Source: Alphaproteobacteria bacterium (GTDB lineage Bacteria; Pseudomonadota; Alphaproteobacteria; Rs-D84). Taken from it: a stretch of DNA of 29,596 nucleotides. Shown in pieces: positions 19,004 to 27,354 of this stretch; position 1 is the first letter of the stretch; each line of letters begins with the position of its first letter. Made by a program: the position numbers and the translations under genes. The stretch lies in the NCBI GenBank assembly GCA_029051085.1, contig JAIDLK010000069.1, forward strand, positions 1-29,596, given 5' to 3'. Below the pieces are notes generated by a model. That model made no database searches and had not been told where the DNA came from. It saw only the letters and a list, made by a program, of their open reading frames with translations.

Positions 19004-19229
19004 TCTTATGCTTGAAGAGAAAGTCTTCAAACATTAAAAAGAACTTAATGAGTTTTTTAAGCATTTAAGTTGATTCTTGCTTCTCTAATTGAATTATCAC
19101 TTTCGTGATTACTCTATTTAGAAAGATTTTTGAGATTATTACGATGTTCAATAAATTAAAAGTTATGTTTCCATAAAGTTTAATTTACGACATTAAAAAC
19201 CGATTTACAATATATTGCTAATAAAAGCA

Positions 19230-19290
19230 GATTCCGAGGATATTCTTTGGAATATCTGGAATCAAAAACACGCAAAATGTTTTTGATTCC
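19230..19290 (-). other. Two mutually exclusive spacer hairpins in the rRNA operon
   Basis: Between tRNA-Ile and 23S. Hairpin 1 (19230-19263) pairs GATTCC with GGAATC and inside it GATATTC with GAATATC. Hairpin 2 (19258-19290) is a perfect 13-bp stem, GGAATCAAAAACA with TGTTTTTGATTCC. Both need the same GGAATC (19258-19263), so only one can form at a time. Processing signals are the likeliest role. Confidence 0.65.
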
Positions 19291-19306
19291 AACCTCATCA
19301 AGATAA

Positions 19307-19383
19307 TGGTGGGTCAGGAAGAACTCGAATCTTCGACCTCCGCTGTATCAGAGCGGCATTCTAACCAACTGAACTACTGACCC
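19307..19383 (-). tRNA. tRNA-Ile (GAT anticodon)
   Basis: 77 nt in the 16S-23S spacer. Acceptor GGGTCAG/CTGACCC, anticodon stem CCGCT/AGCGG with loop CTGATAC (anticodon GAT), T-loop TTCGAGT, and a genomically encoded CCA. The tRNA-Ala that usually follows it in bacterial spacers is absent. Confidence 0.97.
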
Positions 19384-19467
19384 AGCAGAATTTTACCCAT
19401 TTTCAAAAAGAGATGTTCAGACAGTCGCTTTGGATTTGACCGTTTTCGTGGAAACGGTATTCTCTAT

Positions 19468-20968
<1,501 letters not shown>

Positions 20969-21576
20969 CTAAAAAACTTGTGGTTTAAGTCCTGTGCATA
21001 AAACAACACTGACATATAATATCAGTTCGTCTTTACATATAATTATTCGCAAGACAAGTTTTTAACGAGGTTTAATATGTAAACCTACTACCTGTCTAGG
21101 ATATGCACATTTGACTTAGTCAAAGTTTGGATATTTCCAAATTCAACTGTCTGCACATCCCTTCTTGAATTTTTGATGAGCTGCTTTTATTCACAATGTT
21201 GCGATTTCCTCAGAGTTACCTGTAAACCGCCGAATTTCCTAGAGGTTGAGATTTCTTTTTTCGTTTCATCTCAACTTGAGAGCCCGCACAGTATGCGGTC
21301 AAACTTGGGAAAAGTCAAGCGCAATTTCAAAAATAATTTCAAAAAAATTTGCCGGGCGCGCATTTTTTAGGAAAAACCGCCGGAAATCCGGGATTTTTTA
21401 CCTGATGATTTTTTTTAATTTTTTTTTGGAACATTGTCTTTTTTTGCAAAAAATGATTCGGATGGGGCCCAAAAACCGATTCTTAGCCACCACCAAAAGA
21501 CATAAAATATGGATGATTCGGGGGTACGATTCGTCTTTTTGGCATTTTTATGTTTTAAAAAGCCCTATTTTTGTGA
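20969..21576. other. rRNA operon leader and AT-rich intergenic region without genes
   Basis: About 600 bp with no convincing CDS on either strand. The left 300 bp is the minus-strand 16S leader, holding an 8-bp inverted repeat GTTGAGAT/ATCTCAAC (21245-21252, 21268-21275). The right part is T-rich and contains three copies of ATGATTCG starting at 21453, 21513 and 21578; the last overlaps the -10 box of the next gene. A weak hairpin with a T-run (CCGGAAATCCGG) is near 21380. Confidence 0.6.
21290..21318 (-). promoter_or_regulatory. rRNA operon promoter
   Basis: Minus strand TTGACT (21318-21313), a 17-nt spacer and CATACT (21295-21290), followed by a GC-rich discriminator GTGCGGG typical of stringently controlled rRNA promoters. 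Upstream of the -35 (21319-21353) is a phased A/T-tract stretch that looks like an UP element. The leader to 16S would be about 315 nt. Confidence 0.6.
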
Positions 21577-21582
21577 TATGAT
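21577..21582 (+). promoter_or_regulatory. -10 box of the 446-aa exported protein
   Basis: TATGAT preceded by an extended TG motif; a weak TTTAAA lies 17 nt upstream. The expected +1 is 1 nt before the ATG at 21590. Confidence 0.5.
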
Positions 21583-21589
21583 TCGTATT

Positions 21590-22930
21590 ATGAAAGGAAG
21601 ACTTGTTATTTTAACGTCCCTGGCGCTGATGTGCGGGGGAAATGGTGCATGGTGCTCGGAATGTACGGGGGCCGGCTGTGATATTGCGCCGACGGCGGGT
21701 GAACCGACGGTACTGGGTGTAATAGAAGAAACCAAGACCGTTACGGTTACACCGGTGGCCCCGGCCCAGCTTAATACCGTGCCGGCGGTACCGACCTATT
21801 CGGCCCAGCCACAATATATATATGCGGGCGCGGTGCCGATGCGTAATATAAAGACAATAAGTATAAAGCCCGTACCGGAAGATACCCGGCCGGCCCTGTA
21901 TGACGGCACACACGGCAATTACAAGACCCGCGGATATGACAAAACGGTCGATTGGCGCGACGGTGTGCCAATTTGGGACGATTCGATTGTAAGTTATAAG
22001 ACCAAGGACTTCAGTGACTGGTATCTGGAACCGGCGCCGGAAATTTATCTGCGCGAGATTGACAGTCCGGCCGAATCGGTATTTGCACAATACGGCATGC
22101 CGCCGGCGGTCGCCACAACGACCGAATCGGTCGATGTGCTTGAACTGTATAATCAAAATATGGCGGATGCGGCCACAACGCGCGCGCGCGTTGAAGAATT
22201 ATTGGCACCGCAAAAGCCGGCCGAGAGTCTGTGGACGGATACGCTGGTCGTAAATAATATGAATATGCCGGCGCCAAAGCCGGAATATGTCGCCCAAGAT
22301 ATGACAAATGTAATCGCGATTGCATTTGGCGGGGACGGGTGCCCGTTTGATTCAGAAACAGAATGCGAGATATGGCGACGCAAGCCCATGGTTCGCGAGA
22401 CAGTCGCCCCGCGCAGCACAAAACTGCGCCCGGAATTACTGGATGCATTTATCGCCAAAGCGAAATGTAATAAAAACATTACCGCCAAAGACCCGACGGC
22501 AGCACCGCTGTTGGACAGATATAAGATGCTGATGCGTTCTGCCCAGGCATGCTGTACCGACGGAATGGCATATTCATTAAAGAAAGCCGGTGCATCCGAT
22601 GGGCTGGTTTATAAATTCTTGGCCGATGATGCGAACTTTTATGGTCTGGGGAACCGCTGTCTGATGATGACGGATGCGGAATTTGATGCAAAATACCCCA
22701 ATACCGCCACCGCCGCCGTCGCAGCGGATGTTAGAAACGGATGTCTGTGCCGCGGACGCCAGTGGTTTACGGCAATGCTGGCCCCGTTCCGTGACGCATA
22801 TGCGGCCGCGCCGGAATTTGCACAGTCAAAGTTTGATTATACATATATAGATGGTCTGCAGCGTGAAATTACCGTCTCTATCAATAATGATGTGCAAAAT
22901 GTGTTAAATCAGCTGGCCCAGTGCCCGTAA
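21590..22930 (+). CDS. Exported cysteine-containing protein, function unknown
   Basis: 446 aa from the ATG at 21590. An earlier in-frame ATG at 21578 lies inside the -10 box and is therefore unlikely. The signal peptide MKGRLVILTSLALMCGGNGA is followed by a Cys cluster (WCSECTGAGC), then about 130 residues rich in Pro, Tyr and charged residues (PVPEDTRPALYDG, YKTRGYDKTVDWRDG), probably extended. The C-terminal half is more folded and holds Cys at DGCPFDSETEC, AKCNKN, QACCTDG, NRCLMM, NGCLCRG and the terminal QCP. No domain recognised. It is followed by its own terminator, so it is monocistronic. Its layout resembles the other large exported proteins here, and I suspect a shared envelope role. 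Confidence 0.65.
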   Translation: MKGRLVILTSLALMCGGNGAWCSECTGAGCDIAPTAGEPTVLGVIEETKTVTVTPVAPAQLNTVPAVPTYSAQPQYIYAGAVPMRNIKTISIKPVPEDTRPALYDGTHGNYKTRGYDKTVDWRDGVPIWDDSIVSYKTKDFSDWYLEPAPEIYLREIDSPAESVFAQYGMPPAVATTTESVDVLELYNQNMADAATTRARVEELLAPQKPAESLWTDTLVVNNMNMPAPKPEYVAQDMTNVIAIAFGGDGCPFDSETECEIWRRKPMVRETVAPRSTKLRPELLDAFIAKAKCNKNITAKDPTAAPLLDRYKMLMRSAQACCTDGMAYSLKKAGASDGLVYKFLADDANFYGLGNRCLMMTDAEFDAKYPNTATAAVAADVRNGCLCRGRQWFTAMLAPFRDAYAAAPEFAQSKFDYTYIDGLQREITVSINNDVQNVLNQLAQCP

Positions 22931-22936
22931 AGAACC

Positions 22937-22960
22937 AACGCCCCGGATGGGGCGTTTTTA
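22937..22960 (+). terminator. Intrinsic terminator of the 446-aa protein gene
   Basis: AACGCCCC (22937-22944) pairs with GGGGCGTT (22949-22956) around GGAT, followed by a T-run. Confidence 0.85.
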
Positions 22961-22961
22961 T

Positions 22962-22989
22962 TTGCAAATTCCAACTTTGCTGATATAAT
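22962..22989 (+). promoter_or_regulatory. Strong promoter of the attenuator/HTH unit
   Basis: TTGCAA (22962-22967), a 16-nt spacer and TATAAT (22984-22989) with an extended TG (TGATATAAT). It points at the structured leader. I see no other promoter before the HTH gene at 23179. Confidence 0.7.
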
Positions 22990-22994
22990 TCACA

Positions 22995-23090
22995 ATGCAT
23001 CGGGTGATACCCGGTGTGAGGTTTCAAACCCTCTACAAAGAAGAAGTTCTTCCATTCGGTTGGAGGGTCACGAATATACTGAATAAGTGA
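22995..23090 (+). CDS. Possible 31-codon leaderless leader peptide
   Basis: An ATG 5 nt after the TATAAT box opens a 31-codon frame beginning MHRVIPGVRFQ and ending GWRVTNILNK, stop TGA at 23088-23090. It runs through attenuator regions 1 and 2 and stops before region 3, which is where a leader peptide would have to lie to control folding. There is no run of one amino acid, so a classical amino-acid sensor is not evident. It may be fortuitous. Confidence 0.35.
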   Translation: MHRVIPGVRFQTLYKEEVLPFGWRVTNILNK

Positions 23091-23150
23091 CACTATTATC
23101 TTTGATAGGTTTGAACCTCCAACCGCCCTTCATCACGGCGGTGTTTTTAA
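22995..23150 (+). promoter_or_regulatory. Structured leader RNA with terminator/antiterminator (putative attenuator or riboswitch)
   Basis: About 155 nt between the promoter and the HTH gene. Region 1, GAGGTTTCAAACC (23018-23030), can pair with region 3a, GGTTTGAACCTC (23108-23119), with one bulge. Region 2, CGGTTGGAGG (23057-23066), pairs perfectly over 10 bp with region 3b, CCTCCAACCG (23116-23125). Region 4 is an intrinsic terminator: ACCGCC (23122-23127) with GGCGGT (23137-23142), then TTTTT. The 2:3b stem shares ACCG with the terminator, so the two exclude each other; the 1:3a stem would free the terminator. Two small hairpins, GTCAC/GTGAC and CTAT/ATAG, sit between 2 and 3. The arrangement matches transcription attenuation. 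It could also be a free small RNA that ends at this terminator. I match it to no Rfam family I know. Confidence 0.6.
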
Positions 23151-23178
23151 TAACTAAAAACCCATGGAGGAAAAAACA

Positions 23179-23391
23179 ATGACACTGATTGATGCAAGAT
23201 ACTATGGCAATGCAATGCGTCTGGCGCGGAAATTCCTGCGCATAACGACGCCAGAGGCGGCGTCATTACTACGCATGCCCAAAGAGCAATATAAACGCTG
23301 TGAAATCGGGAAAGAGGTGTTTCCAGAAGAGGTGACGCGTCGCCTGATGAATGCGGCGTTTTCTTTGCTGGCATATAAATCCCGCAAATAA
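23179..23391 (+). CDS. Small HTH (XRE/Cro-like) DNA-binding protein, copy 1
   Basis: 70 aa. The stretch ARKFLRITTPEAASLLRMPK through EQYKRCEIGKEVFPEE fits the helix-turn-helix of the Cro/C1 (XRE) family: a helix with LxITxxEAAxLL, a turn, a recognition helix xQYKRxE and the GK..P end. The protein is basic and has no other domain, so it is probably a dimeric regulator or nucleoid-type protein. I chose the ATG at 23179 because a perfect GGAGG lies 8 nt upstream; an in-frame ATG at 23164 overlaps that site. The only promoter I see is beyond the attenuator leader, so expression must depend on read-through of its terminator. A second copy with an identical protein over the visible part lies at 29429-29596 on the other strand. 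Confidence 0.65.
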   Translation: MTLIDARYYGNAMRLARKFLRITTPEAASLLRMPKEQYKRCEIGKEVFPEEVTRRLMNAAFSLLAYKSRK

Positions 23392-23424
23392 AAAATCCCC
23401 CAATCGGGGGATTTTTTTATTCGG
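23224..23424 (+). repeat. Duplicated segment, copy 1 (HTH gene 3' part plus terminator)
   Basis: Matches 29395-29596 in inverted orientation: 168 nt of coding sequence with 10 substitutions, all synonymous, then the same stop, terminator hairpin and TTATTCGG. Similarity ends at 23424, inside the 3' end of fabZ; upstream it extends at least to the window-limited edge of copy 2. Confidence 0.9.
23393..23418. terminator. Bidirectional terminator between the HTH gene and fabZ
   Basis: ATCCCCC/GGGGGAT stem with A-run before and T-run after, placed right after the HTH stop and overlapping the fabZ stop, so it serves both convergent genes. Confidence 0.85.
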
Positions 23425-23863
23425 CCGGTTTTTCTTTGAAATCCATCATGGCGCTAAATGTTGCCTCGGCCACTTTTTTCCCGGCAACCATGGCGATGCC
23501 GTGGAATTTAAACATGCGCATTTTTGACTGAATCAATTCAACATGTAATTCCAGTGTGTCGCCCGGGTGCACCATATGCGAGAACTTGATTTTCTCCATC
23601 GTGGTAAAATAACCCAATGCATTGCCGTCTGTGAACCCCAGTTTGTTCAGGGCGATAAAGCACGCCGTCTGGGCCAGTGCCTCTATCTGCAGAACGCCCG
23701 GCATAATCGGCTTGCCCGGGAAATGCCCCGCGCACCAGAATTCATCATCGCGCACGTATTTGATGCCGACACCGCTGTTGTCGTTGTATTCACGAATCTC
23801 ATCAACAAGACGCATATGCCCGCGATGAGGAATTACTTTTTCTATTTCTTTGGGGCCTAACAT
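23417..23863 (-). CDS. fabZ: 3-hydroxyacyl-[ACP] dehydratase FabZ
   Basis: 148-aa hot-dog-fold dehydratase of fatty acid elongation, making trans-2-acyl-ACP from 3-hydroxyacyl-ACP. Typical features are the IEKVIPHRGHMRLVDEI start (family PHR.P..L.D), the catalytic GHFPGKPIMPGVLQIEALAQ with its His and Glu, and MEKIKFSHMVHPGDTLEL. It follows lpxD by 20 nt with an AAGGAGAGG ribosome site, the usual lpxD-fabZ order. lpxA, which normally follows, is replaced by a terminator and the HTH gene. Confidence 0.96.
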   Translation of the reverse strand: MLGPKEIEKVIPHRGHMRLVDEIREYNDNSGVGIKYVRDDEFWCAGHFPGKPIMPGVLQIEALAQTACFIALNKLGFTDGNALGYFTTMEKIKFSHMVHPGDTLELHVELIQSKMRMFKFHGIAMVAGKKVAEATFSAMMDFKEKPAE

Positions 23864-23883
23864 TATTGCCTCTCCTTCTTTCT

Positions 23884-24936
23884 TTATTTTGTGGTTTTTG
23901 CCATGCGGCGCAAAATGGCATAATGCCGCATGAACTCGGTCCCCGGACCGGCCGGATAACCCATATACCGTTGTCCGTCCGGGATATTGCGGAATACACC
24001 GGACTGTGCACCAACCTCTGCATCATTTCCGATATGTACACCATTTGCAATTCCAACATGCCCGCCCAATAATGCACGGTCACCGATAACCGTACCGCCG
24101 GCAATTCCAACACCGGATGCCAAAAAGCATTCCGCGCCGATAACAACGCCGTGCGCAATCTGGCACAGATTGTCTATCTTGGTGCCGTCGCCGACGCGTG
24201 TGTCGGTCATCGCACCGCGGTCAATGCACGTGTTGGCCCCGACCGATACACGGTCGCCCAAAACAACGCGACCCGTATGCGGGATAAATACGTTATGCCC
24301 GTCCTGGCGGGTGTATCCAAATCCGTCTTTGCCGATAACGGCACCGGCATTTATAACACAATCCGCGCCGATTGTGGCGTTCTCGATATGTGCGCCGGTC
24401 TGAATAATTGTGCCGCGGCCGATTGTGACGTTCGGCCCAATATAGGCACCGGGATAAATTTTTACATCCGGTTCTATTACCGCGCCACGCTCAATCGTAA
24501 CAAACTGGGCCACATAGACGGTTTTCTTTTTGCGAAAGAATACCGTGCGGTCGATAACCGCGCGACTGTCGATGCCGTATCGCGGCTTTTCCTTATATAT
24601 TTCACCCAGGATTTTTACAATATTCCCGCGCGGCGTGTCTGTTACCAGTAACGTTGCACCGGCCGGGGCGTTTTTTACCTGTTCGGGTTGAACCAGAATA
24701 ACACTGGCCCGTGTGTTCTTTAGAACATCTATCGGCAGGATTTTAAACGCCGCACTGTTTTGTTCCGTTGAATAGAACGCCAGCTGGCCCGGCTTGGCAT
24801 CGGCAATCGGCGCCACCCCGTTTATTGGTGTTGTGGCATCGCCGCGCAATTCCAAGCCAAACTTTTCAGCGATTTCGCCGGCGGTTGTTTTTGTGGCCTC
24901 TGGACGGCCGATAAGAGATAATATTATTCTAAACAT
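23884..24936 (-). CDS. lpxD: UDP-3-O-(3-hydroxyacyl)glucosamine N-acyltransferase LpxD
   Basis: 350-aa acyltransferase of lipid A synthesis that N-acylates UDP-3-O-acyl-glucosamine from acyl-ACP. The N-terminal LpxD domain (GEIAEKFGLELRGDA, INGVAPIADAKPGQLAFY) is followed by a left-handed beta-helix of hexapeptide repeats (IGPNVTIGRGTIIQTGAHI and on). The catalytic His is in KIDNLCQIAHGVVIG, and DGFGYTRQDG is also typical. Presence of LpxD shows that the cell makes lipid A. The ATG is exactly 6 nt after a perfect TATAAT, so the mRNA should be leaderless. Confidence 0.96.
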   Translation of the reverse strand: MFRIILSLIGRPEATKTTAGEIAEKFGLELRGDATTPINGVAPIADAKPGQLAFYSTEQNSAAFKILPIDVLKNTRASVILVQPEQVKNAPAGATLLVTDTPRGNIVKILGEIYKEKPRYGIDSRAVIDRTVFFRKKKTVYVAQFVTIERGAVIEPDVKIYPGAYIGPNVTIGRGTIIQTGAHIENATIGADCVINAGAVIGKDGFGYTRQDGHNVFIPHTGRVVLGDRVSVGANTCIDRGAMTDTRVGDGTKIDNLCQIAHGVVIGAECFLASGVGIAGGTVIGDRALLGGHVGIANGVHIGNDAEVGAQSGVFRNIPDGQRYMGYPAGPGTEFMRHYAILRRMAKTTK

Positions 24937-24942
24937 GCGGTG

Positions 24943-24948
24943 ATTATA
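24943..24948 (-). promoter_or_regulatory. -10 box of lpxD giving a leaderless mRNA
   Basis: Minus strand TATAAT (24948-24943) with the expected +1 at 24936, the A of the lpxD ATG. The -35 region is only T-rich. Confidence 0.55.
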
Positions 24949-24986
24949 TCCGCAAAAAAAGAAAATAAAAGAAAATTCGTTCGGGA

Positions 24987-25418
24987 CTATCGTTTACGTG
25001 ATTTTTCCGCAACAGCACTCGAGACCTGGGCCAGGGACATTGCAGACATACGCTCAACCGTATGCAGCATGCCGTCCGTTGCCGAAATTTTAATCAGGGC
25101 TTCAAACATTTTGGGAATATCACGCTCCATCCGGGCCATGTGTCGCCGCTGGGCGATAGTGACAATATGCATCCCGGCCAGTGTGTTGCATGCCGCATCG
25201 TGCAGAATACGTACGGCACTGAAACGGCGGCTGTTTACACCGATTTGCTCACAATACTTATCCAATGCACGGCAAAACGACAGATACAGCGCACTTGATG
25301 CGGCCGCGGAATCTTGCTTTTTCAAAACTTGGTGTGCTGTTTTTTTCATACAGGTCCCGAAAATATCATATGGTCGCTGTTTGTCAATCGGTTTCTTGGA
25401 AATTTTGACTTTTCCCAT
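24987..25418 (-). CDS. Hypothetical cytoplasmic protein
   Basis: 143 aa from the ATG at 25418 (MGKVKISKKPIDKQRPYDIF). No signal peptide or membrane helix; predicted mostly helical and basic at both ends (final EKSRKR). Segments such as SALYLSFCRALDKYCEQIG and AACNTLAGMHIVTIAQRRH look like a folded helical domain, but I recognise no family. The frame is open upstream to 25475, yet those codons overlap the divergent gene's promoter, so the shorter form is more likely; an internal ATG (MKKTAHQ) is also possible. It is divergent from the 628-aa gene and shares its promoter region: the ATG lies inside the opposing promoter's spacer. Confidence 0.5.
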   Translation of the reverse strand: MGKVKISKKPIDKQRPYDIFGTCMKKTAHQVLKKQDSAAASSALYLSFCRALDKYCEQIGVNSRRFSAVRILHDAACNTLAGMHIVTIAQRRHMARMERDIPKMFEALIKISATDGMLHTVERMSAMSLAQVSSAVAEKSRKR

Positions 25419-25433
25419 GCGTTTTTTTATGAT
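25405..25433 (+). promoter_or_regulatory. Sigma70 promoter of the exported-protein operon
   Basis: TTGACT (25405-25410), a 17-nt spacer and TATGAT (25428-25433). The leader of about 18 nt holds AAGGA. The first 13 bases, TTGACTTTTCCCA, are the same as in the rRNA promoter. Confidence 0.65.
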
Positions 25434-25457
25434 AAAATTTAAGGAAAGCGAGAGAAA

Positions 25458-27344
25458 ATGAAATCTTTTACACACATTTTATTGGTGGCACTGATGCTGG
25501 GGCCGTGTGGCGCGGCATTTGCGGCCACGCCATTGTCCGGCACCGTTGGCAGTAATTTAACCGCCTATAACCCAAATGGCGGTGCAATGAACAATAATGA
25601 GTGGAACGCCATGATGAACAGCCGCAGTGGCGGCGGCACGGCTGCGACGGCGGATTTTGGAAATTGTAATTCCGTTATTTTGCGCTGTGCATCACCAAAG
25701 TGTGCAAACGGTGGATGCACATCGATTGATGTTGCAGCACCTATTGTTGCGGGATGTGTGGCATCAAACGCCGCGTGTAAGCAGTATGGGGATGAATTAA
25801 CCCAGTATATTGCGGCACAGTTGGTTGCGAATTCAAATGCGGCGGCAAACGCCCAGATGGCGGCCGCCCAAAACGCTGCGGCCGAACAAAGCGCCATGCA
25901 AATGCAACAGATGCAGGCCCAGATGCAGCAAATGCAGGCTGATATGGCCGCCCAAAATGCTCAGCAGATAGCTCAATTGCAATCAGCACTGGAAGAACAA
26001 CAGCGCGCGACCGAGGCCGCCCGGGCCGAGGCGGCGGCCGCCGCATCTGCGGCATCTGCCGCGGCGACAACACCTGCGGGTGCGACGGTATCGGCCGGAA
26101 CAATGTCTGATGGCGGTTCTGTGGCCGGGTCGGGCGCCACGCCAACAACGGTTATGGAGGGGCTTAGCGAGGCCCAGCGCATCGCCGCAAATGCCGGTGT
26201 CTCGGCTGATATTTTGGCCCGCGAACAGGTCGCCGGGCAAATTCTTACATATCTGGAAGATGCCCAGAAAAATTTAAAAACAGCAAATGTCGCAATGCAG
26301 AACGCATTTGAATACGCCGGCTGCACCAGATCCGGTGATAATTGCGTCGGCCCCAAACGCGTATCTGTTTTCCGCCAAAAAGCAATGGATTTTTTTGAGC
26401 CGTATGACGCCGTGTTGGATAATTTATACGATGCATTGATTTTAGCACAATCGGTCGGTGTGGATATTACAGATATTTACATGATGCTTAACGGCAGCTG
26501 TAATGTATGGGGTGAATATTTGTGTTATGGGGGAACCGTTACTTCACAAGTAAATACATTGAATGACAAAGGGGAAAGTGTACCAAAGTTTGTCAGTTCT
26601 TGGGCAACGTACAGAGATAAAGACAGTAAAGATGCGTACGGTAATCCGCTTGAGAAAAATTGTATTGGTGGTAAATCAACAAAAAGTGCGGTGACGAAGG
26701 GGGGGATAGAATGCCAAGTTGGGGCGGTAATCCCACCCGAAGATTCACCGGCCTGTACACTTAACCGTACATTAACCGATATGGAAGAGGTTCAGCGTAA
26801 TTTCTTGTTCGCCGATACCGGCGATGTGGACGAGCATGTACGTATCGGTTGCGCGTCGTCTGCGCTGGAAAGCAGCAAATTCTTCCGTAATCGTAAAAAA
26901 GGCTCAACTATTGATATCGAAACCCTGGAACGTATCATTTCCCAGGATGCGCCTGCAATGTTCGGCTCGAACGCATTTGGTGCGACAACGAATCCTAAGG
27001 TTGATGGGCCGAAATACTGTGCGGTAAACTCGACCAGTTATATGGAGTTGCAAAAGGCGGCCGCATTGAAAAAGCTGCCGTCCCGCGTATGCGTCAGTGA
27101 TAAGTCGCTGGCTGCGACATTTTCAACCAAGGGCGCGGTATCCGCCGCTGATTATGACATGGCTGAGAAGCATTATGCCGAAGTTGAGAAAAAAGGTGAA
27201 GTAGACTCCTATAATCCAACGTATTCTACAAAAGAAGAATGTGAAAGCCATTTTGGTACGCCAAAAATCGAAAACGGTGCTTACACAGGCTGTGATTGTA
27301 CCGGCACAAAACGGTGGATGAATGGCAATTGTGCCCCCCTATAA
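25458..27344 (+). CDS. Large exported coiled-coil protein with cysteine-rich C-terminus, unknown
   Basis: 628 aa. Signal peptide MKSFTHILLVALMLGPCGA... with cleavage after AFA. A Cys cluster follows (NCNSVILRCASPKCANGGC), then a Gln/Met/Ala coiled coil from about residue 140 to 205 (MQMQQMQAQMQQMQADMA, ALEEQQRATEAARAEAAAAA) and a Ser/Ala/Gly linker. The folded remainder has paired cysteines (CTRSGDNC, CNVWGEYLC) and ends in a compact module CDCTGTKRWMNGNCAPL. A similar C-x-C/G..W..C unit occurs in the 14231-14761 protein. It starts with an AAGGA/GAGAG ribosome site and is followed after 10 nt by the 269-aa gene, so the two probably act together at the envelope. No family recognised. Confidence 0.7.
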   Translation: MKSFTHILLVALMLGPCGAAFAATPLSGTVGSNLTAYNPNGGAMNNNEWNAMMNSRSGGGTAATADFGNCNSVILRCASPKCANGGCTSIDVAAPIVAGCVASNAACKQYGDELTQYIAAQLVANSNAAANAQMAAAQNAAAEQSAMQMQQMQAQMQQMQADMAAQNAQQIAQLQSALEEQQRATEAARAEAAAAASAASAAATTPAGATVSAGTMSDGGSVAGSGATPTTVMEGLSEAQRIAANAGVSADILAREQVAGQILTYLEDAQKNLKTANVAMQNAFEYAGCTRSGDNCVGPKRVSVFRQKAMDFFEPYDAVLDNLYDALILAQSVGVDITDIYMMLNGSCNVWGEYLCYGGTVTSQVNTLNDKGESVPKFVSSWATYRDKDSKDAYGNPLEKNCIGGKSTKSAVTKGGIECQVGAVIPPEDSPACTLNRTLTDMEEVQRNFLFADTGDVDEHVRIGCASSALESSKFFRNRKKGSTIDIETLERIISQDAPAMFGSNAFGATTNPKVDGPKYCAVNSTSYMELQKAAALKKLPSRVCVSDKSLAATFSTKGAVSAADYDMAEKHYAEVEKKGEVDSYNPTYSTKEECESHFGTPKIENGAYTGCDCTGTKRWMNGNCAPL

Positions 27345-27354
27345 GGGAATAAAA

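Noticed and set aside
22995..23150. 6S RNA, SRP RNA, tmRNA or T-box element
   Set aside because: No long closing stem of 6S, no SRP GGAAG apical motif, no CCA or tRNA-like end, and no T-box consensus; the terminator is directly followed by a gene.
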